A stretch of 12,465 bases of DNA from Actinobacteria bacterium UBA4719 (GTDB lineage Bacteria; Actinomycetota; Actinomycetes; Actinomycetales; Dermatophilaceae): the NCBI GenBank assembly GCA_002404345.1, contig DHJN01000220.1:923-13387 (forward strand). Direction: 5' to 3'. Positions 7,085-12,465 of the stretch are shown in pieces. The notes under the pieces are model-generated. The model did no database searches and was not told the origin of the DNA. It saw only the letters and a list, made by a program, of their open reading frames with translations. A program made the position numbers and the translations under genes. Positions within the stretch are counted from its first letter, which is position 1, and each line of letters begins with the position of its first letter.

Positions 7085-7462
7085 TCATTGCACCGGGTCG
7101 CTGCCCCGCTCTGGTGAGGCAGAACCCTTGCGCTGTCTGGAGTTCCACTCGCGCATGCGCGATGGGTACCCGGTCTGGTTGACGTCATAGACCGGTATGC
7201 CGAGTGCTCGAGCCAGCTCGAACGCCGCGTCACGTGAGACAACCGCTCGCCGGGTCCACTCGCCGTTGTGGGCAATCAGCACCACGGTCGTCGCCGTAAC
7301 GATGGTCGGCGGCTCGACAAACGCCTCGACTCCACGTCTGCTGGACACGAAGGACGCGAGGTGATCCCGGACCGCGTTGCTGTCCACCGTCATGCCCGGC
7401 CCGTCCACTGGTCCGTGGTGATGTGACGCGGGGCGTCCACGCAGCCTTCCCCACCAGCTCAT
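7085..7462 (-). CDS. Conserved actinobacterial protein of unknown function, 125 aa
   Basis: A small soluble protein. ATG 7462 was chosen because GGAGGAG stands just upstream and the protein begins with the basic/aromatic MSWWGRLRGR; the frame is open further upstream but without a ribosome-binding site. After a His/Gly/Pro linker comes a compact domain: MTVDSNAVRDHLASFVSSRR (24-43), VEAFVEPPTIVTATTVVLIA (45-64), then AHNGEWTRRAV (64-74) and a C-terminal IPVYDVNQTGYPSRMREWN (89-107). The strand/helix pattern and the GEWTRR and GYP.RM.(E/D)WN blocks are, from memory, conserved in homologues across actinobacteria, some labelled oxidoreductase without clear basis. I see no catalytic motif I can name. 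It is probably cotranscribed with the DUF5302-like gene and is divergent from lpdA. Confidence 0.85.
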   Translation of the reverse strand: MSWWGRLRGRPASHHHGPVDGPGMTVDSNAVRDHLASFVSSRRGVEAFVEPPTIVTATTVVLIAHNGEWTRRAVVSRDAAFELARALGIPVYDVNQTGYPSRMREWNSRQRKGSASPERGSDPVQ

Positions 7463-7753
7463 CCGACTCCTCCGCCTGCAGGCACGTCCAGCCACGTCAT
7501 GTATCAACTCTAGGACCCATATCCTTCGCGATGCACGGCTCACACCGCTGACCACTCGTGCGTGTACGGGGTGCACAGCTGGCCGAGTCCCGACGACGAT
7601 CATCGCTGTCCGCCGTACCTACCCTTGTGCGACTCGGTTCTTGATCAGTGGCAAGATGCTCTACGACGTCCAAGGGCGAGCAGCGCATACACGCGTGCCG
7701 CGCGCCCTGGGGCGACGTCCGGTCAGATGCGCACAGGCAAGGGAGTATCCCCA
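7463..7753. other. Divergent spacer upstream of lpdA
   Basis: The longest gap in the window (291 bp) separates the 125-aa minus-strand gene from lpdA. An open frame runs in from upstream in the lpdA register, but that part is compositionally poor and has no E3 resemblance. The lpdA Shine-Dalgarno GGGAG is near 7741. Possible promoter pieces around 7625-7660 (TTGTGC, TTGATC, CAAGAT) are not at convincing spacings. I see no RNA gene or repeat in it. Confidence 0.4.
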
Positions 7754-9133
7754 ATGTCGGCTACCGCCGAGAACACGTTCGACATCGTCATCCTGGGTGG
7801 AGGCAGTGGCGGCTACGCCTGCGCACTGCGCGCTACCGAGCTGGGCCTGTCCGTGGCCCTGGTCGAGAAGGGCAAGCTGGGAGGCACCTGCCTGCACATG
7901 GGCTGCATCCCGACCAAGGCGCTGCTGCACGCAGCCGAGGTCGCCGACACCGCCCGCGAGGGCGAGCAGTTCGGCGTCAAGACCACCTTCGAGTCGGTCG
8001 ACATGCGCGGCGTGAACGCCTACAAGGACGGTGTCGTCGGGCGCCTCTACAAGGGCCTGCAGGGCTTGGTGAAGTCCAAGAGCATCGAGTACGTCGAGGG
8101 CGAGGGTCGTCTCGTCGCCAAGAACACCGTCGAGGTCGCCGGTCGCCGGCTGGTCGGCAAGAACGTCGTCCTGGCCACGGGCTCCTATGCCAAGTCCCTG
8201 CCCGGCCTGGACATCACCGGCCGGGTCATGACCAGCGAGCAGGCGCTCTTCCTGGACCACGTCCCTGCTCGCGTCGTCGTCCTCGGTGGCGGCGTCATCG
8301 GCGTCGAGTTCGCCTCTGTCTTCAAGTCGTTCGGCTCCGAGGTCACCATCGTCGAGGCCCTCCCCCGCCTGGTGGCGGCCGAGGATGAGGCGATCTCCAA
8401 GCAGCTCGAGCGGTCCTTCCGCAAGCGCAAGATCAACTTCAAGACCGGCGTGAAGTTCTCCGGCGTCACCCAGTCCGGTGACGTCGTGAGTGTGTCGCTG
8501 GAGTCCGGCGAGACCATCGAGGCCGACCTGCTGCTGGTGGCCGTCGGACGCGGTCCGGTCTCCGCCGGCCTGGGCTACGAAGAGGCCGGCGTCGCCGTCG
8601 ACCGGGGCTTCGTCCTGGCCAACGAGCGCTGCCAGACCAACGTCGACGGCATCTACGCCGTCGGCGACATCGTGCCCGGGCTGCAGCTGGCCCACCGCGG
8701 CTTCGCCCAGGGCATCTTCGTCGCCGAGCAGATCGCCGGGCTCAACCCGCCGGTCATCGACGAGATGGGCATCCCGCGCGTCACGTACTGCGACCCCGAG
8801 ATCGCCTCCATCGGCTACACCGAGACCCAGGCCCAGGAGAAGTTCGGCGAGATCGAGACCTACGACTACAACCTCGGCGGCAACGGCAAGAGCCAGATCC
8901 TGCAGACCCAGGGCTTCATCAAGCTGGTCCGCCAGAAGGACGGCCCGGTCGTCGGTGTCCACATGATCGGCGCCCGCATGGGTGAGCAGGTCGGCGAAGC
9001 CCAGCTGATCTACAACTGGGAGGCACTTCCCTCCGATGTCGCCCAGCTGATCCACGCCCACCCGACCCAGAACGAAGCCCTCGGCGAGGCACACCTGGCT
9101 CTGGCCGGGAAGCCGCTTCACGCCCACGCCTGA
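7754..9133 (+). CDS. lpdA: Dihydrolipoyl dehydrogenase (E3)
   Basis: Flavoprotein that reoxidises dihydrolipoyl groups with NAD+ for pyruvate and 2-oxoglutarate dehydrogenases and the glycine cleavage system. The product is 459 aa, a normal length. ATG 7754 has GGGAG upstream and puts the FAD-binding GGGSGG at residues 15-20. The redox-active disulfide is Cys46/Cys51 in GGTCLHMGCIPTKALL. The NAD-binding GGGVIG is at 178-183, followed by YAVGDI of the second FAD contact. The C-terminal HAHPTQNE supplies the catalytic His436/Glu441 pair. All key residues are present. sucB follows after 104 bp in the same direction, so E3 and E2 are probably made together. M. tuberculosis places lpd elsewhere; here it is beside E2. 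Confidence 0.97.
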   Translation: MSATAENTFDIVILGGGSGGYACALRATELGLSVALVEKGKLGGTCLHMGCIPTKALLHAAEVADTAREGEQFGVKTTFESVDMRGVNAYKDGVVGRLYKGLQGLVKSKSIEYVEGEGRLVAKNTVEVAGRRLVGKNVVLATGSYAKSLPGLDITGRVMTSEQALFLDHVPARVVVLGGGVIGVEFASVFKSFGSEVTIVEALPRLVAAEDEAISKQLERSFRKRKINFKTGVKFSGVTQSGDVVSVSLESGETIEADLLLVAVGRGPVSAGLGYEEAGVAVDRGFVLANERCQTNVDGIYAVGDIVPGLQLAHRGFAQGIFVAEQIAGLNPPVIDEMGIPRVTYCDPEIASIGYTETQAQEKFGEIETYDYNLGGNGKSQILQTQGFIKLVRQKDGPVVGVHMIGARMGEQVGEAQLIYNWEALPSDVAQLIHAHPTQNEALGEAHLALAGKPLHAHA

Positions 9134-9152
9134 TCAGGTCGACGCGGTACCG

Positions 9153-9188
9153 CACCGCAGCCGTATCCAGCACCGCAGCCGTATCCAG
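9153..9188 (+). repeat. Perfect 18-bp tandem duplication in the lpdA-sucB spacer
   Basis: The 18-base unit CACCGCAGCCGTATCCAG occurs twice head-to-tail without a mismatch (9153-9170, 9171-9188) and is followed by the first bases of a third copy (CAC). It takes up a third of the 104-bp spacer, 34 bases before the sucB Shine-Dalgarno. Perfect identity suggests a recent slippage event. Confidence 0.95.
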
Positions 9189-9237
9189 CACGTACAAGCA
9201 GTGACCGTCGCACCGCACAACGAGGAGACCTCAACCC

Positions 9238-11019
9238 ATGTCTGAACGCGTGACCATGCCGGCCCTTGGGGAGTCGGTCACCGAGGGGACCGTTACTCGC
9301 TGGCTGAAAAACGTTGGCGACTCAGTGGCCATCGACGAGCCGTTGCTCGAGGTGTCCACCGACAAGGTCGACACAGAGATCCCTTCGCCGGTTGCCGGCA
9401 CGCTGCAGGAGATCCTCGTGGCCGAGGACGAGACCGTGCCGGTCGGCACGGACCTGGCTGTCATCGGTGATGGCGCAGCAGCTCCGGCTGCTACGTCCGC
9501 CCCGGCGGCACAACCGGCGGTCGAGCCGGCCCCCGCCGCACCGGCAGCCCCGGAAGCGGTGTCCCAGCCGGCTGCCCAGGCGCCCGTTGTCGAAGCACCC
9601 GCTGAAGCACCCGTCCAAGCAGCCCCAGCCACTGGCGGAGATGTCGCGGGCGGCACCACCGTCACGATGCCGGCGCTGGGCGAATCGGTCACCGAGGGCA
9701 CGGTCACCCGTTGGCTCAAGGCCGAGGGTGAGCAGATCGAGGTCGACGAGCCGTTGCTCGAGGTCTCGACCGACAAGGTCGATACCGAGATCCCGTCGCC
9801 GGTCGCGGGCACAGTCACCAAGATCCTGGTAGGCGAGGACGAGACCGTCCCCGTGGGCGCGGATCTGGTCATCATCGGTGGCCAGGCCGGGGCAGCACCC
9901 GCCCCGGCGACACCGGTCGAGCGACCGACAACCGCGCCAGCACCCGCTGCACCAGTCCCTGCCACACCTGCACCTGCTGCCGCGCCAGCACCCGCCGCAC
10001 CGGCACCTGCTGCCGCGCCAGCACCTGCTGCGCCCGCTCCCACCGCACCGGTTCCCACGGTCGCGGTTTCGGCCCCGGCGTCCAGCGCGTCTGACGCCGC
10101 GGCATACGTCACACCGTTGGTGCGAAAGCTGGCCAGCGACAACAATGTCGAGCTGGCTTCGCTCAAGGGCACCGGCATCGGCGGCCGAATCCGCAAGCAG
10201 GACGTGCTCGATTCTGCTGCGGCCGCCAGCGCAGTCGCGGCTCCGGCTCCAGCCAGCGCACCCGCGCCGGCCACCCCAACGACCGTTGCCGGCGTCTCGC
10301 CCAAGCGCGGAACCACCGAGAAGATGAGCCGGTTGCGGAAGGTCATCGCCGCACGCATGGTCGAGTCGCTGCAGGTTTCTGCGCAGCTCACCACCGTGCT
10401 CGAGGTCGACGTGACCAAGATCGCGAGACTGCGCGACAAGGCCAAGCGTGACTTCGAGACGCGCGAGGGCACCAAGCTCAGCTTCCTGCCATTCTTCGCA
10501 CTCGCTGCGGTCGAGGCCCTCAAGGCTCACCCGAGCGTCAACTCCAGCGTCAAGGGTGACGAGATCACCTACCACGGCTCCGAGAACCTGGGCGTTGCAG
10601 TCGACACCGACCGCGGCCTGCTCGTGCCCGTGATCAAGAACGCCGGCGACCTCAACATCGCCGGGCTCTCGCGCAAGATCGCCGACCTGGCCGAGCGGAC
10701 CCGCACGAACAAGGTCTCACCCGATGAGCTGGGTGGTGGCACCTTCACGCTCACCAACACCGGCAGTCGCGGGGCACTGTTCGACACCCCGATCATCAAC
10801 CAGCCCAACGTCGCCATCCTCGGCACAGGCGCGGTCGTGAAGCGTCCCGTCGTCGTCAAGGACAACGACGGCGGAGAGACGATCTCGATCCGCTCGATGG
10901 TCTATCTGGCACTGTCGTACGACCACCGCGTGGTTGACGGCGCGGACGCCGCACGGTTCCTGACCACGATGAAGGCCCGTCTTGAAGAGGGTGCGTTCGA
11001 AGCATCCCTGGGTCTCTAG
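9238..11019 (+). CDS. sucB: 2-oxo-acid dehydrogenase E2 (dihydrolipoyl acyltransferase, actinobacterial SucB/DlaT type)
   Basis: Core E2 subunit that carries acyl groups on lipoyl arms and passes them to CoA. The product is 593 aa; ATG 9238 follows GAGGAG. Order of domains: lipoyl domain 1 (about 1-76, lipoyl Lys43 in STDKVDT), an Ala/Pro/Glu linker, lipoyl domain 2 (about 143-218, Lys180 in the same motif), a long Ala-Pro linker, the peripheral-subunit-binding domain (about 290-325, with [14 protein letters not shown]), another linker, and the catalytic domain (about 358-593) with DHRVVDG, His563 and Asp567. The layout matches the family usually called SucB in actinobacterial annotation. In mycobacteria and corynebacteria such an E2 serves pyruvate dehydrogenase and lends lipoyl groups to the 2-oxoglutarate complex, so dlaT/aceF may be the better name. 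The acyl specificity cannot be read from the sequence. Confidence 0.95.
   Translation: MSERVTMPALGESVTEGTVTRWLKNVGDSVAIDEPLLEVSTDKVDTEIPSPVAGTLQEILVAEDETVPVGTDLAVIGDGAAAPAATSAPAAQPAVEPAPAAPAAPEAVSQPAAQAPVVEAPAEAPVQAAPATGGDVAGGTTVTMPALGESVTEGTVTRWLKAEGEQIEVDEPLLEVSTDKVDTEIPSPVAGTVTKILVGEDETVPVGADLVIIGGQAGAAPAPATPVERPTTAPAPAAPVPATPAPAAAPAPAAPAPAAAPAPAAPAPTAPVPTVAVSAPASSASDAAAYVTPLVRKLASDNNVELASLKGTGIGGRIRKQDVLDSAAAASAVAAPAPASAPAPATPTTVAGVSPKRGTTEKMSRLRKVIAARMVESLQVSAQLTTVLEVDVTKIARLRDKAKRDFETREGTKLSFLPFFALAAVEALKAHPSVNSSVKGDEITYHGSENLGVAVDTDRGLLVPVIKNAGDLNIAGLSRKIADLAERTRTNKVSPDELGGGTFTLTNTGSRGALFDTPIINQPNVAILGTGAVVKRPVVVKDNDGGETISIRSMVYLALSYDHRVVDGADAARFLTTMKARLEEGAFEASLGL
9970..10040 (+). repeat. 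33-bp repeat encoding the Ala-Pro linker of E2
   Basis: GCACCTGCTGCCGCGCCAGC begins at 9970 and again at 10003, a period of 33 bp or 11 residues, and decays over the next bases. It encodes [15 protein letters not shown] sequence in the linker between lipoyl domain 2 and the subunit-binding domain. Such linkers are flexible in E2 proteins and give the lipoyl domains reach; the copy number is likely variable between strains. Confidence 0.75.
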
Positions 11020-11033
11020 CACCGGACGAGCCC

Positions 11034-11942
11034 TTGTCGCAGTCGCAGCCGCAGCGCGTTGCCATCACCGGTGCTTCCGGGCTGATCGGCAGCGCGCTGT
11101 CGGCGTTCCTGAGCGCCCGAGGGGACGAGGTCGTGCACCTCGTCCGCCGCGAGGCGCGTACAGGCTCCGAGGTCGGCTGGGATCCCGTATCGCGAACGCT
11201 CGACCCCAGTGACCTCTCGGGCCTCACGGCGGTCGTTCATCTCGCCGGAGCTGGCGTGGGCGACCATCGGTGGACTTCGGCATACAAGCAAGAGATCCTT
11301 GCCTCCCGCGTCAATGGCACGGCCACCATCGCCACGGCGCTGGCCTATCTCGGCGAGCCCATCGCGCTGGTGAGCGGTTCCGCGATCGGCGCCTACGGTG
11401 ACCGTGGCGAGGAGACTCTCACCGAGGACAGCGAGGCAGGACACGGCTTCCTGGCCGAGGTCGTCCGGGACTGGGAGGCCGCGACCGCACCGGCGAAAGA
11501 CGCAGGGCTACGTGTCGTACACGCACGAACAGGACTCGTCCTGACTCCCGATGGTGGCGCGATGGGACCGATTCTCCCGCTGGCCAGGTTCGGCCTGGCC
11601 GGTCGGCTGGGCACCGGGCGACAGTACTGGAGCTGGATCACACTGCACGACGAGGTCCGGGCGCTTGCCTATCTCATCGACCAGGAGCTTGTCGGACCGG
11701 TCAACCTGGTCAGCACTCAGCCGTTGCGTCAGGGCGAGGTCATGAAGGCCCTCGGCGCGCAGCTCGGCCGTCCGACGGTGCTGCCGGCCCCGGCCCTGGC
11801 ACTCAAGGTCGCCCTGGGCCAGTTCGCCGGCGACATCCTGAGCAGCCAAAAGGTACTGCCAAGCGTTCTGACCGCTTCGGGGTTCGTGTTTGATCACGAC
11901 ACCATCGAGAGCGCCATGAGGTGGCTCGTCTCCCAGATGTAA
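11034..11942 (+). CDS. TIGR01777-type NAD(P)-binding epimerase/oxidoreductase (SDR family)
   Basis: Atypical short-chain dehydrogenase (SDR39U1/YfcH-like group) of unknown substrate, 302 aa. The nucleotide-binding GASGLIG lies at residues 13-19. Other family blocks are VVHLAGAGVGDHRW, ILASRVNGT, SGSAIGAYGDRGEE, RTGLVLTPDGGA and the C-terminal LPAPALALKVALGQFAG. The start is a TTG at 11034, the only in-frame start near the conserved N-terminus, with a modest GGACGAG upstream. It begins 14 bp after the sucB stop and is most likely in the same transcript; M. tuberculosis Rv2216 occupies the same place after dlaT. The repeated link to lipoyl genes across actinobacteria hints at a role in lipoate or E2 metabolism, but this is inference. 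The canonical Tyr-xxx-Lys of classical SDRs is not evident. Confidence 0.93.
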   Translation: MSQSQPQRVAITGASGLIGSALSAFLSARGDEVVHLVRREARTGSEVGWDPVSRTLDPSDLSGLTAVVHLAGAGVGDHRWTSAYKQEILASRVNGTATIATALAYLGEPIALVSGSAIGAYGDRGEETLTEDSEAGHGFLAEVVRDWEAATAPAKDAGLRVVHARTGLVLTPDGGAMGPILPLARFGLAGRLGTGRQYWSWITLHDEVRALAYLIDQELVGPVNLVSTQPLRQGEVMKALGAQLGRPTVLPAPALALKVALGQFAGDILSSQKVLPSVLTASGFVFDHDTIESAMRWLVSQM

Positions 11943-11955
11943 GCCACACTCAGAC

Positions 11956-12465
11956 CTAAGGGGCCGTCAGACCCAGAATTCGCCAGCCATCCGGAGTCAA
12001 CCTCAGGGAGAAGACGCAGGACCCTACGACGTCTTGCGCGTGTAAGACCTTGCGCCCGTCCGGCTGTCCCGTGTTGTAGGCGGGCGTGACGATGGTGGCC
12101 CGGATCCGGGCGGTGTAGGAGGTCCCATCCAGGAATGCCACATCCTTGACGACAAAGGACAGCCCGAGATAGGTCGCGCCGTTCTTGAGCGCAGTCGCGA
12201 TGTTGGCCTGGTCAGCGCCGGCCCTTGTTGCTCCGGGGGCAAAGACCAGATCCAGGAGGGCGGAGTTGCGCGACACATACGCGAGTGCTCGCGCGTCAAC
12301 CAACGCCTGCAACAGTTCGGCCGAGGCTTTCCGGGGTGAGTCGGACGCCGTCACCACATCCGTCATGCTTCGGGGCGTCGTGCTCGGCTCAACCCTCGAA
12401 GGCATCGACACCGCGGTTGTGGGCGTCTTCACTGGCGTCTTCACCGGATTGGTCGCCGGTGTTGT
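11956..12465 (-). CDS. C-terminal part of a protein with Thr/Pro linker and small extracytoplasmic-like domain (cut by window edge)
   Basis: The last 169 residues of a minus-strand gene entering from the right; the frame is open to the edge, so the start is not visible. The visible N-terminal part (about 40 residues) is a Thr/Pro/Val/Ser linker (KTPVKTPTTAV, EPSTTPRS). A compact domain follows: a helical region SAELLQALVDARALAYVSRN, then LGLSFVVKDVAFLDGTSYTA, RATIVTPAYN and the end FSLRLTPDGWRILGLTAP. This helix-then-strands arrangement recalls NTF2/SnoaL-like domains that end some actinobacterial membrane proteins, including Ser/Thr protein kinases, where a Thr/Pro-rich stretch links the membrane segment to the outer domain. 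No kinase or membrane part is visible, so that origin is a hypothesis. It ends 13 bp from the epimerase gene, convergent, with no obvious terminator hairpin between them. Confidence 0.75.
   Translation of the reverse strand, partial: TTPATNPVKTPVKTPTTAVSMPSRVEPSTTPRSMTDVVTASDSPRKASAELLQALVDARALAYVSRNSALLDLVFAPGATRAGADQANIATALKNGATYLGLSFVVKDVAFLDGTSYTARIRATIVTPAYNTGQPDGRKVLHAQDVVGSCVFSLRLTPDGWRILGLTAP

Noticed and set aside
7661..9127. 488-codon open frame antisense to lpdA
   Set aside because: Long antisense frames are usual in high-GC genes with strong third-position bias; the plus-strand E3 has every catalytic motif and the antisense product resembles no family.
9312..9832. Plus-strand second-frame open reading frames inside sucB rich in Arg/Ser/Pro
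   Set aside because: Typical out-of-frame shadow composition of a GC-rich gene; no ribosome-binding site.
9231..10523. 430-codon antisense open frame over sucB with many Gly/Ala repeats
   Set aside because: Its repeats are the mirror of the Ala-Pro linker and lipoyl domains; no start signal or family match.

Overview
The window comes from a high-GC actinobacterium. Its gene content and family signatures fit the Micrococcales, perhaps Dermatophilaceae/Intrasporangiaceae, but that placement is an inference from memory, not a search. The genes are densely packed core metabolism. I found no tRNA, rRNA, CRISPR, transposase, integrase or phage gene.

Left part (1-3960): cobalamin genes in two divergent arms. 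On the minus strand cobD/cbiB runs into cobQ/cbiP, which leaves the window at base 1. On the plus strand lie cobU, cobS and a conserved protein of unknown function. cobT, often found with cobU and cobS, is absent from this stretch. The cobU-cobS junction is a 15-bp minisatellite that supplies the cobS start region, with seven in-frame ATGs exactly 15 bp apart. The cobS-unknown junction is a duplicated stop/start relay.

Middle part (3961-7462): gcvT (minus) faces away from pepA (plus) across a 140-bp region holding a perfect 11-bp inverted repeat. pepA then converges on two small minus-strand genes, a DUF5302-type protein and a conserved 125-aa protein of unknown function.

Right part (7463-12465): lpdA (E3) and a two-lipoyl-domain E2 acyltransferase (sucB/dlaT type) are followed by a TIGR01777-type epimerase. 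A convergent minus-strand gene, cut by the window end, encodes a Thr/Pro-rich linker and a small C-terminal domain. From memory, the order cobS ... gcvT - pepA/pepB - dlaT - epimerase matches a conserved actinobacterial block (M. tuberculosis Rv2208-Rv2216), where lipB and lipA come next; here the next gene is different.

Functionally, the right half centres on lipoyl-dependent complexes: E3 and E2 of the 2-oxo-acid dehydrogenases, plus the T-protein of the glycine cleavage system, which also uses E3. The left half serves late cobalamin assembly: cobyric acid amidation, aminopropanol attachment, and nucleotide-loop activation and closure. I see no new multi-gene system. The most unusual signals are the repeats at gene junctions (cobU-cobS, cobS-unknown, lpdA-sucB) and the structured gcvT-pepA spacer.
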